Positions 53,904 to 64,000 of a stretch of 64,000 nucleotides of DNA are shown here, one piece after another. Positions within the stretch are counted from its first letter, which is position 1. Every line of letters begins with the position of its first letter. A program made the position numbers and the translations under genes. Under the pieces are notes generated by a model. It was not told the origin of the DNA. It made no database searches and worked only from the letters and a program-made list of their open reading frames with translations. The stretch covers positions 35,029,501 through 35,093,500 of the forward strand of contig JAYKYS010000001.1 of NCBI GenBank assembly GCA_036924285.1, in the 5' to 3' direction. This DNA is from Asterella californica. Its lineage: Eukaryota; Streptophyta; Marchantiopsida; Marchantiales; Aytoniaceae.

Positions 53904-55270
53904 ACGTCCAAGAGGTGCTCCTGTTCGTAAGTGTATTTGGTGTGACAGTCCTGATCACTTCTGAGGAGACTGTCAAGAGCTCACAGCTGCTTTGCAAGAT
54001 GGTGTGGTTCGCTATCAGAACGGTAAGCTGCACCTTTCTTCTACTGGAGAGCCGTTGAGCACGCAGTTTGGGCGAGGAGGCATGAGGAGTCTACCTCAGA
54101 TTGCTGCGGCGGCAACTGTACATGCATTGATGGCACCACCGGTAAATCCTGATGTATATGTTGGACATATTGAGGTTTCTTCTAGCCCTACGTTGCTAGA
54201 TAGGACTGCTGAGAAGAGTATTGCCCCCGTTCCTTCTGAAGTACTGAAGAGGGGAGCCGAGTCTATTCGTAGGGTCACAGGATGGGGAGATCTTGTAGAT
54301 GCTGCTTCTATCAGAGCATTCTTGGATGTAGATAGACACGTTCATTGGAAGGATGCTTCTGTGGAGGAGAAGAGGCGGCGAGAAGCCTCTGAACTTGATA
54401 CTAGAGTTCCTAAGGAGATTGGGGATAGACGGAGAGTCACAAGGAGACGAGCGGCTCTTCCTGAAGACATCCCGTCTACTTCTGCAGCTCCTCCGTCAGG
54501 TCCTATGGAGGATGTGCAGAGATCCCAGCAGGAGCCAACGACTGCTGGTAGGCGGTTTACTGCCCAAGAGAAGGGAAGGGACCGGCTTACAAGTTGGCAG
54601 CTGATATTGAAACTTCTACTGATCTGAAGAGCATCTTGGAGTAGAGGATACTGGATGCGCGAATCGAGTTTTCTCTTCGAGAAGTTCTTGGTATTGCAAA
54701 GAGGGAGTTTCACGAACTGATCATCAACATCATCAAGCGCAAGAGACAGATGATGTCCGAGCAGGTAGAGATTCAGATGATAGATGTAGTAGGAGCTTCT
54801 CTGAATGATGCAGAGTTTGGAAAGGTGCATTTTTAGGAAGCTGATGACAAGAGATACGAGCAAGAAGCGTTGGTTGCTGGTACCGACACTATTGAGTTCA
54901 ACGACGAGGAAGCTGGTGAGGAGAGTCCAGCTAGTGAAAGTGATTTCAGGAAGAGACATTGGGCTCGTGCCACAACTGCTACGCGAGTTCGTCTTGGAAG
55001 TTTGGCTGAACCTATTGCTGCTTTAGTTGATCACGGATCTGAGATCAACATCATGTCACGGGAGGTGTACGAGAGGGGTCAGTGGTCTATCGAGCTAAAC
55101 CATGGTTGGGTGTTACGTGCTGCAAACAACCAGAAAGGTGAGCTATACGGCGCTTGTCCTAACGTGAAGGTGAAGATAGATGATGTGGATGTGGATCAAC
55201 ATTTCTTCGTGCAATCTTCTGCTTCATATCCTGTGATTCTTGGTCAGCCTTATATCACTTTTGTTTGAAT
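53904..55270 (+). pseudogene. Outer element gag C-terminus, zinc knuckle and protease
   Basis: After the second ACGT the frame continues the interrupted gag: the knuckle CIWCDSPDHF is followed by TGA where the related copy has Arg, then GDC. A long linker follows (QNGKLHL, FGRGGMRS, LKRGAESIRRVTGWGD). After a frameshift near 54600, the aspartic protease region has AALVDHGSEINIMSREVY and VILGQPYI. The catalytic triplet reads Asp-His-Gly where retroviral-type proteases normally have DTG or DSG. The damage is enough to prevent expression. Confidence 0.8.
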
Positions 55271-58200
55271 GGAGACCAAGGTGATGGATGATGGATCTCA
55301 TTATGCTAAGTTCCGTAGTCCAGATGATAGACGTTCTCTGCAGTTTTTGACCGTTCGTACGAACCACGAACGAAATCGTCAAACTTTGAGGGATTCTCCT
55401 ATCTGTAGGGGTAAAGGTTTTCTGAAACCACTCTCGTAGGACGGGATAGCGAGAGTGATGGATCTACCGCTACTATGATCCCGCTTGAGCAGCCTGAGGG
55501 ATCACAGGAGGTTGATGGAAAGGCTGCTCAAGATTCAGAAAGTAGTTGCACTGTGCATAGTTGGAAATCTGGGTTGATGGCTTTCAGTTCTGATGATTGG
55601 AGTGAGTTCACACGGATGGAGGATTTGACTGAGAAGAGTAGAAGGCAGATGTAGAGGTGTGCAGCAAATCTGCGTTGTACAGGAGTTCTGAAGGAAAATG
55701 AGATGATTTCTGGTGTTTTTGAGGAGTTTGTAGGTGTGCAGTCTTTTGTTCGTTGGCTGGATGGTGTGGATAGGTTGATGGAACAGATGGGAGGTAGGGT
55801 GGTGATCCCCATCCATTCTCGTGAAGTCTATGAGGAAATTATCTAATACTTGCGATATCTTCCTCATCTGAGACTGGAGAATGGATGGAAGGATGCAGTC
55901 TGTGGTGTGGCTCCCAGCAGGAAGCGGAAGTACACGCCAAGTATAAAGCTGTAGCGAGGAAGGTGACACCTGTGGCGACTCAATTACCTGTTGATTCTCA
56001 GCAGCAGATAGAGTTAGCGGCTGCTGAGCCTGTGCTTAGAGATCCTACACAGGTAGGGCACAAGTTTACTCAAGAGACACTCGAGCAGCTCCAGATAGGA
56101 GGGGGTGGCTTCTTGACTGAAGTGGAGAAACGAGCTTTTGAGCAGATGATAGTTAGTCATGGTAAGGCATTTTCTTTCTCAGCTGAGGAGATTGGTTGTG
56201 TGGATCCTAATGTGATAACTCCGATGGTTATCTTCACTGTTCCTCACGTACCTTGGGACTTGAAGCCGATTCCAGTCCCTCGTGCCTTGCTACCGAAGGT
56301 GATTGAGTTACTGAAGGAGAGGATGCAGATGGGTATTCTTGAACCATCTATGGCTCCGTACTCTAGCCGATGGTTCACAGTACCTAAGAAGACAGGAGCT
56401 TTACGCTTCATCCAAGACTTGCAGCCTGCCAACAACATCACGATACGTTGGAACAGGACCTGTGGTTGATGAAGTAGCTGAGGCGTTTGCTGGAAGGTCA
56501 ATCTATTCTATTGGAGATTTGTTTTCAGGTTATGATCAGTTTCAGCTTGCTTTGGAGAGTAGAGACTTGACTACCATGCGTACACCTTTGGGATTGATGC
56601 GGATGTGTTCTCTTCCTCAGGGTGCGACAAACTCAGTAGCCCATATGCAAAATGCGATGCATAAGGTGTTGCGAGAGTTTGTGCCTGAGGTCACTATCCT
56701 GTTTCTGGATGATATTCCCATGAAAGGCTGTCCGGTGGAAGACAAAGACGAAGATGTGACTTCTGATGGATGCAGAAAGTTCGTTGCAGACCACATTCGG
56801 GATGTGGAGAAGATTCTGATGCGTTTGGAGGAGGTACACCTCACTCTATCAGGTACCAAATCTCGTTTTGGTATGTCAGAGATTATGGTGGTGGGTCATT
56901 TGTGTGGAACTTTTGGGAGGCGTCCGAACCCAGAGAAGGTAGATGCTATAGCAAGGATAGCTGACTGCACCAACATCACTGAGGTTCGACGGTTCTTGGG
57001 AGCTTGTGTGTTCTTTCGTGTGAGTATTCCTCATTATGCACACATTGCCGAGCCTCTGTCTGCACTTCAGAGAAAAGGAAGGAAGTTTACTTGGCGGCAA
57101 GAACATCATGAGACGATGGAGCAGCTGAAGGAGATTCTGAAGTCTCCACCTATACTAAGGAGGCTTAGCTACAAGAGCGGGAGACCTGTGGTACTGACTG
57201 TTGATACGAGTCCAAAGGCGATTGGATGGGCAGTTGGCCAAGAAGATGCAGAAGGTGTGCGGTTTGTTTCAAGGTTTAGAGCTCAGATCTTAACAAATAG
57301 ACAGCGTAACTATCCTCAAGTGAAGCGTGAGTTGTGGGGAGCTGTTACTGCTATGAAGGTAGATCGAGAGTTCTTGATAGGAGCTCGTGTGATCCTAGAA
57401 ACAGATTGTTTGCCTTTGTTGGGTATGATAGCAAACTGCAATACACCAGACATAGCAATGCTGCGATGGATTGCTTATGTCCGGAGTCTGAACCCTGAGC
57501 TAAAGCATATAGCAGGGAAGGACAATCCAGTTGCAGATATGTTGTCTAGGGCTCGTTATACAGATGAAGATGAGATGTTTGCAGAGGTGGAGAATGAAGA
57601 GAAGAGAGACATTTGGTGCCAAGTTGGTCAGCAAACTTCAGACTTGGAACCACTGCCGTTCAATGAGGGGTTCTACTCAGAAAAGTTCCGCGATATTGGA
57701 TTTTATCTGAGTTCGTTATCCATGAGAGAAGGATGGAGTGATGCAGAGTTCAAGGAGATCAGACGGAAGGTTATCTGTGGAAACGCATCCATGAGAGACG
57801 GGATGCTTGCTAGAGTGGTGGATGATCAACCGACGAAGCTGAATCTGCTGAAAGAGTTTCATGACACCTTGTGGGCTGGACACCGTGGAGTATGGGCTAC
57901 TTACACGAAGATGAAGGAGCGTTATTGGTGGAAGGGTTTGTATCAAGACGTGGTGGACTTTGTTGGGTCGTGTCTACACTGCCAGTTCTGCTCTAAGGTC
58001 CGTTACAGAGATGGACTTGTACCTACCTATCCACCTAGTATTCATTTTCAGTGGGTTCTTGATCTTGTGATGATGCCACCGGGGTTATGGGGGATGCGTT
58101 ACTTGGTGTTGGCTCGAGAGGATCTCTCCAACTATGTGGAGGGACGAGCACTACGGACGAAGACTACAGAGAATATCTGCAAGTTCGTGCTTGAAGATAT

Positions 58201-59034
58201 CATCTGTTGTTATGGATCGGTTGGGAGATTACGTGCAGATAGAGGAGAGTTGAGAGGCGTTGAAGTGAAGGAGTTTTTTGCTCGTTATGGAGTAAACCTT
58301 CGACTTACTACTGCTATGAATCCAGAGGGCATTGATAAGAGTGAACGAGGACACCTTTCTATTGTTCACGCTTTAGTGAAAGCATGTGATGGCATAGAGA
58401 ATGGCCGAGACTACTTCCGTTTGCTTTGTGGACTGATAGGACTACACACTGTACTACGACAGGCTATATGCCAGTTGAGCTTATGTTGGGTCAGAAACCG
58501 ATCATGCCTGCTGAAGAGTACTTTTCTACGTGGGCTATGCTACCATGGGAAGATGGTATAGATCGTGCTTCACTCCTAAATTTACGTATAAGGCAGTTGG
58601 AGCGAAGGGAGGAGGATCTTGCTGATGCGCAGGAGAGGCTGAAGGTGGCTCGAGTCAAAAACAAAGAATGTTTTGATAAGACTCACCGACTACGACCGAA
58701 GCAAATACGTGTTGGTGACTGGGTTCTGGTATATGATAGCACGTTGGAGAATCAGCATTCTACACTCCGTAAGTTCTCTCGAAGATGGTTCGGGCCTTAT
58801 GTTGTGCTAGATGTGTATGAGAATGCCACCTATAGCTTTCGTGAGTTGGATGGTACTCTTTTGAAGCTATCTGTGGCTGGCGAACGTGTGAAATTGTTCA
58901 AGAGACGCGGAGGGTCGGTTGAGTTATTCAACTTTCTGGAGTCAGAGCAGAGGACAACAAGAGACGAAGATGTCCTTGTGTCTGAAGAGACTGAGGCGGA
59001 GTCTCTTCAGACACTCCGCCTCAGTCTCGGATGA
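55270..59034 (+). pseudogene. Outer element pol (RT, RNase H, integrase)
   Basis: Homology begins near 55550 and runs through three frames: 55885-56469, 56440-58410 and 58426-59034, with frameshifts near 56450 and 58400 and stops before 55885. RT motifs are RWFTVPKKTGALRFIQDLQP, YSIGDLFSGYDQFQLA and FLDDIPMKG (the YxDD box as FLDD). RNase H has LTVDTSPKAIGWAVG, ETDCLPLLG and ADMLSRARY. Integrase has the HHCC finger (FHDTLWAGHRG, CLHCQFC), then DLVMMPPGLWGMRYLVLARE, RADRGELRG and KSERGHLSIV as D, D, E positions. The C-terminal part binds DNA in related elements (RVGDWVLVYDS). The style resembles fungal Ty3 pols more than flowering-plant ones. Confidence 0.85.
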
Positions 59035-59093
59035 TGATGAAAATTGAACAGAAGACTGAGAAGATTGGCACATATCGGAGGATGTGCAGGTTT

Positions 59094-59105
59094 GGAGGGG
59101 GTGGA
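59094..59105 (+). other. Polypurine tract of outer element
   Basis: GGAGGGGGTGGA directly precedes the 3' LTR. The nested element has nearly the same tract, GGAGGGGGTGAA, next to its 3' LTR. Confidence 0.8.
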
Positions 59106-60419
59106 TGTCGTGATGTGAATCATTTCACATAGTAAATGATTCATTTCTCTGTCAGGCATTAGTCTCTCTGAGTGAAGTTAAGACCTCAGAGAAGTCCGTT
59201 TTAGGAAGATGTTATATATTTTGAGTCTTAGTAGGTTGATTACCATGTTGATAGAGCTTAAGCTCATGGGTTGTATTTGTGTGTCACCCATGCACGCTTT
59301 CTAGCTGATTTAAGTTATTTTTCGGGGCTGCGTGTCGTTTAGGTAGTTTAAGTTTTACGCAGGCACTCTAGGGGGCTTGACGTGGTAGCATATGAGTGTA
59401 GATAAGTTACCACATGGTTTAAGGCACAAAATGACAACCAAATGGAGCTATGAATTCTCATTGGTTCATTTTTGTCTTTTGTGTAACTCTAAATTTAGAA
59501 ACAAAGGTCTAAAGGGGATTTCGAGCAATTGGTAAGGGGACTTCAAAATCTGAGAGCACAGGGAGATAGAGCTCGTCGAGCCAAGAACTGTCAGCGAAAA
59601 GTTTGATAGATTTGGAGCAATAAAGAAGGAGTTATGGCTGATTGAAGTTCGATTTGTGTCAGAATTGCAGCAATGTTGAATTTGGGGTTTTGAGTGTCAT
59701 TTGCAGCAGAATCGAGGAAATCGCTTCAAAACTTCGTGGCTGTGTTCACTGTCAGCAGGGCTACGACTGTCTCTAAATTTTCATGTCAATTGAGCCATTG
59801 AGTAATTCAGGGCGACCGCTGAAGTAGAGGGGGTCCGAAAAGCTCTCAATCTGGAGCAGCAACTTCAGAGAGCGAGATCTGGAGTTCTGTGTGGAATCAG
59901 GAGGCCCAACTTCACAGGAGTGTTCATCAAGCTGTGTACTGCAAATCCTGTAAGAATTTCCCAAAGTGATCGAGCCAATTCCTTGTTATAGGTCGAAATA
60001 GCTGTCTGGGTACCTGAAACTGCCGTAATTTCTCTACTCAGAAAGTTTCTGCTCATATCTTAGTGCTCTGAATTGATCTGAAGCTGAAATTTCGTATGTG
60101 TATCCAGTAGAACCTCGTTTACATGTAGGAGGAGTTCTGAAGTCTGAACCTTCACATATTTCTCAATCCTGAGTGTCAAAGTTCGCCATCTGATCTTATC
60201 ATTGCTAATTAAGCTTGAACTTTGCTTCCTGAACTTATCAGAAGAGCCTGGAGACTTATATGAGTGTTTTCAATATCACCTTGAGACCTGAAGCCTATCC
60301 TGTGAGTAAACCAGCCATAGTCTGAAGCTCAACGCTTTCCTGAGTAGATTGAACACAGCCTTCAAGCTCATATCACAGCCAGAAGGTTCGCCCTTCCCAG
60401 GAAGACTCTCAACTCGACA
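59106..60419 (+). repeat. 3' LTR of outer element (1314 bp)
   Basis: Begins TGTCGTGATGTGAATC, ends CAACTCGACA and is followed by ACGC. It is preceded by a purine-rich tract. Confidence 0.93.
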
Positions 60420-61849
60420 ACGCACTCAGAAGAAGCTTGCTGCTCGGTGGGAAGACATGACCCTCGACCATTCTCTCCATATTCTGCCAGCAAGTCTTCT
60501 CACGACTCTCTTCTAAGTTCGGGAAGAAGAAGGAATGGCTGCTATGGGTCGAACAGAAGAGACCCGAAATGGACCCTCACGTCTTCTCGCTCATTTTGCC
60601 AGCCTTTCAGTCTTCTAGTCTCTCTAGGAAGATGTGGAGTTGAGAAGCTTGGAAGATCGGGAGGCACAGGCCTAGTTCCCGACTTCCAACTTCTCGAAAT
60701 AACAAAACAACTCACCACACCACTCAGGATTCGTACCAAGCCTCTCTTAACACAAAAGCAACACAAATCCACTCTTGATACGAATGGGTAATAGTCGACT
60801 TCCGAAGACAGTCTTCCGAAGACAGTCAAGTTTAAGAAGCGTCTTCCGAAGATGTTCCCATCTTCCGAAGCGTCTTCTGTTCGAGGTTTCGGAGGTAGAG
60901 GGGTAGTAGGGTCGGGAAATTGATAGCTGAGAGCGTCAATTTGAGGACGAGGTGTAGGGAAGCTCGAATTGGACTTAGGAAGAAGTAGGAAGATGTCTGA
61001 CAGAAATTGGACAGCGCTTCCGCGTCCAATGTCTCAATAGAAAGAATGGAGGGTGGAGGTAATCGATTAGGCTGCCTACACACAACCAGGGAAGCGCGAG
61101 GAACACACGACAGAGGCGAGAAGTAGTGGGAAGGGAGAAGAACGTGGGGAAGAACCTCTACAGTCTTCTTCTGCTCCTCGAGTTGCCTTCGACCTCCGCG
61201 CGCTTCTGGCTCTGGTCCTAGCTCCAATGCGACTCCTCACGACTGCGTTTGCTGTCAATTTCTGGCCACGCCTCGATTCCACCTTCGATTCTACTTGCTA
61301 CTCTCCAATGTCAGCTTCTCGGGAGCTCACAGAAACGCCTTTGCTCTCTGCCTTCCGTGCTCCAGCAATTCGATCTCGCCCTTCGCCTAGCTGTCAACTA
61401 GTTCTCTCCTACCTCCATGTCCTCACTCGATTCCTCTCTCAAAGCTCACTTGCGAAGCTCACTCTCTCAAATCGGTCTTCTCAAGCGCGCTGTGTTGCGA
61501 GAAGTTGGAATGTGCTAATGCGCTTCCTGCGCATCTTCCCCGCAGATTAGGGGTTTTCGACCTTAGGTGTCTTCCTCGACCTACCTACCTATTCGGTGCG
61601 ATCCAGTAGGTACAACCACTCCTAATCCGTGGTCAGGCCTTCGCGGTCGCTGTCTTCCGGAAGATGGTTGTCTTTCGCCGTCGTCCCGTCTTCCGCCGTC
61701 TTCCCGTCTTCCGAAGACGCAACTGAGAAGGCGCTCTTCCGAAGACGGTCGTCTTCCGAAGAAGTCAACTTCTTATTACAAACAGCTCTTAAGATCATCT
61801 TCATGTTAGGGAAGACGTAACCTTAAGTAACAACGCTTCTTCAGTTATA

Positions 61850-62765
61850 CAAACAAGTTATTAATCTCAAAAATTTTAAAAATTCATGCATCTTGTAATT
61901 TGTGGGCACCACAAGTTTCAGAAATTTATTTATATTTTGATAGAAAAGATATATACAATCCAGTGTTTTTTCTTATAAGTAATCAATAATCTGATTTCAA
62001 ACTGCCTTATGGGTTTGTCGGTGTATTCCTGCATCTCCAGGTTCATCTAACATTTAACATTTAAAGATATTTGAATATATCTTTTAAATATAGTATAAAA
62101 TGTTCTCTTAACTTCTATCTGTTTTCCAATAACAAGAAGGGGACAACGGTTCTCAAGAATTCATGTTGCATTCATATTTACCTAATACTTTTGTCCGGAA
62201 ATGTTAGGTAATAGATTTGTCCAAATGGTTAAATAAATCAAGCAGACAATCACACTTATATTCTCAAAGGTGCACTTGGATTCCCTCCACTTATGGGTTA
62301 AGTCTAGCTTTTGCAGCTAATATATAACCGTTAAATAAAATAAAATTAATTATGAACTTAAGACACAATTACCATCCATTACATATATCTCTTCTGATAT
62401 CATAAATGAAGCAAAAGTTCTACCATGTCAATCGAGCATGCATATTCATAATCACATAATATGTAATAATATGATTATAAGGATGTGTGATTTTAAGCGT
62501 ATAAAATGCATGCAAGATTTTACCGCTAACAGTTTTTGGAAAAAAGATATAATTATTATGTAAAAATTAACTAATCTCATAGAAAAAAACATTTATTTAT
62601 AAATATTAAGTGATAACTGGACTTGGAGATACTTGAAGATACAGAAATAATCCATACGGGGAGTGCTAACCTACGTGCTTCCATGACTCCATATCCGAGA
62701 CACTTCATAGCTCACAAGCCCATCACTCCTAATTGCAGTTTTAATTAGGAGAGTTATATTAGCGG
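61850..62765. other. AT-rich island, no gene
   Basis: Base composition drops sharply to mostly A and T (for example 62040-62110 and 62320-62640), unlike both flanks. No frame of note. It could be an old organelle-derived insert, a matrix-attachment-like region, or a decayed AT-rich transposon. Confidence 0.5.
62726..62751. other. Hairpin beside LTR, 9 bp stem
   Basis: CTCCTAATT (62726-62734) and AATTAGGAG (62743-62751) are exact reverse complements around an 8 nt loop, 14 bp before the LTR at 62766. Confidence 0.5.
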
Positions 62766-64000
62766 TGTCGTGTCGTGGACCGGCTCCTGCCTGAAATTCA
62801 AACTTCGATGCTTGTCACTCCAAAGTCACTCATGAGAAGACAAGCTAGGCCTCAGCTTACGGGTTTTTGGCACCACTTCGGATCTTCGTTTTTATTGCAC
62901 CAGTGGATAGAGCTCCTTGTCAGCTTTCCATAGGCACTTTGTCTACTTCGTTTGGACGCCTAGTGGAGAAGTTAAAGGACTCGAAAGATGGAGAAAATAA
63001 GCTAGGCCCCAGCTTACGGGTTTTTGGCACCACTTCGGATCTTCGTTTTTATCGCACTAGTGGATAGAGCTCCTTGTCAGCTTTCCATAGGCACTTCATC
63101 TACTTCATTTGGACGCCTAGTGGAAAAGTTACAAGACTCGAAAGATGGAGAAGACAAGCTAGGCCCTAGCTTACGGACTTTTGGCGCAACTTCGGATCTT
63201 CACTTTCATCACATCGATGGGTAGAGCTCGTTGTCAGCTTTCCATGGGCATCTTGTTTATTTCGTTTGGACATCCAGAGAAGAAGTTATGCGATTCGAAA
63301 GAAGGCAAAATCAAGCTAGGCTCCTAGTTACTTGCTGACTGGGTATTTAGGGCTTCAGGCGTTATATCAAGGACGCAAGGGGCATGCTTCTTATTATTGA
63401 GGGTTGAACTTCGTACGTACAGACTGTAACAAGGGGGCTGCTTAAGGGGCTTGCTTGCACCTGCGACCTGTCAGCGGACGGTGCGGGAGATTTAGAAGTC
63501 CAATGCAAACGCGCAAGGCGTCGTTGGGTTCAGATCTATGCAGGCTACGCAATGGTTCAAACGGTTAGGGAAGAGACGGATCGGGGAGTGCGTACTGAGT
63601 GAAATTGAGACGCAGGAAGCAGATTTGGAGTTTTCAGTTATCTGTGAAGGAGAGTTGGACCGTTCGGACCATTCCGGAGTCCAAACTTGCTGTCCTTGGA
63701 TCCAACGGGATCAGAACACCGAGTTCTACAGGAAATTGAAGACGATACCAGTTTTCATCGGGCAGTTTGGAAGTTTTGAGTGAAATTGGCTCGCAGGGAA
63801 GCGCTTACATCAGATTTTCGTTCACCTGCGACCTGAGGTTGGGCTGAACTTCGCGATCGGTGAGCCAAGCTCTTCGTTCTTGGTGCCTACGCGATCAGGG
63901 AGTCCTCATGTACGCATAGGAGAAGACTGTAAGTGAATTGGATTGTTGGTTTGGGTGTGGTGAGCGAATTTGAGCCGCAGGGAGCCGATTTACGTCCGTT
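62766..64000 (+). repeat. LTR of element A family, partial, inverted relative to left edge
   Basis: Starts TGTCGTGTCGTG and follows the reverse complement of 638-2492 for most of its length before leaving the window. It carries about three copies of a 157 bp tandem unit (AAGCTAGGC at 62842, 62999, 63156, with a partial start at 63313). It is either the 5' LTR of another element or a solo LTR. The open frame at 63538-63783 is part of the LTR and not a gene. Confidence 0.8.
62842..63312 (+). repeat. 157 bp x 3 tandem repeat in LTR A
   Basis: AAGCTAGGC starts at 62842, 62999, 63156 and 63313, an exact 157 bp period. The left-edge LTR has only about two units. Confidence 0.9.

Larger units (their letters stand above)
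41309..60419 (+). mobile_element. Outer Ty3-like LTR retrotransposon (split by nested element)
   Basis: LTRs of about 1.3 kb lie at 41309-42625 and 59106-60419, with a 4 bp duplication ACGC outside. Without the nested 10.2 kb insert and one ACGT the element is about 8.9 kb. The order on the plus strand is LTR, PBS, gag, zinc knuckle, protease, RT, RNase H, integrase, PPT, LTR: the Ty3 order with integrase last. No chromodomain is recognised. Several stops and frameshifts occur in gag and pol, so it is inactive, and the LTRs differ by scattered substitutions. Confidence 0.93.
36970..61830 (-). mobile_element. GAAGAC/GTCTTC-rich repeat element, split by later insertion
   Basis: The segments 36970-41308 and 60424-61830 share a striking excess of GTCTTC and GAAGAC on both strands, often as GTCTTCCGAAGAC palindromes, which stops at the Ty3-like element's boundaries and resumes on the other side. 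With the ACGC target duplication this shows that the two halves were once continuous. The left half encodes a gag-like protein on the minus strand, so the right half would be its 5' leader. I could not find terminal repeats, and the outer limits are where the hexamer enrichment fades. The element class is unknown; a non-autonomous LTR element is one possibility. Confidence 0.5.

Noticed and set aside
63538..63783. 81-codon frame at the right edge
   Set aside because: It lies inside the LTR of the element A family and is disrupted in the left-edge copy.

Overview
The window is nuclear DNA of a land plant, most likely a non-seed plant such as a liverwort. Three things point there: a spliced GRAS gene of the NSP1 type, a calmodulin-like gene, and a dense load of transposons that includes two Replitron-like elements, a class known to reach high copy number in non-seed plants. 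The exact species cannot be fixed from the sequence.

Layout. 1-2492: 5' end of a minus-strand Ty3-like LTR element (gag fragment, 1.86 kb LTR) running off the left edge. 2500-3915: two unrecognised or decayed minus-strand ORFs. 3916-8560: no confident gene. About 8600-11460: a minus-strand Replitron-like element with two overlapping ORFs, a Rep-type HUH endonuclease with its conserved His, Tyr and Lys motifs, and strong hairpins on both sides. 11900-18900: no gene seen, possibly regulatory or 5'UTR sequence of the next locus. 18987-21561: the NSP1-type GRAS gene (two coding exons). 22847-24789: an unrecognised exon fragment and a broken MES-type alpha/beta hydrolase pseudogene. 25400-29945: a structurally complete but mutated Ty1/copia element with an 85 bp inverted repeat in its leader. 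30248-30800: two tandem duplications. 32036-32788: an intronless EF-hand calmodulin-like gene. About 34300-36560: a second, divergent and decayed Replitron on the plus strand.

The right third is nested transposons, three deep. A GAAGAC/GTCTTC-rich repeat with a gag-like coiled-coil protein (about 36970-61830) was split at 41305-41308 by an outer Ty3-like element (41309-60419). That element was split in turn, inside its gag gene, by a relative in the opposite orientation (43710-53903). Both insertions have 4 bp target duplications (ACGC, ACGT), and the outer gag frame resumes across the inner insertion when one ACGT is counted, which proves the order of events. An AT-rich island (61850-62760) precedes another LTR of the left-edge family in inverted orientation (62766-64000).

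Only two loci look like functioning host genes: the NSP1-type regulator, which in land plants acts in strigolactone and symbiosis signalling, and the calcium sensor. The best lead for unusual biology is the pair of Replitrons. Both keep the same +1-frame overlap between an N-terminal-domain ORF and the HUH ORF, and the better-preserved copy has hairpin-bearing direct repeats downstream of its gene.
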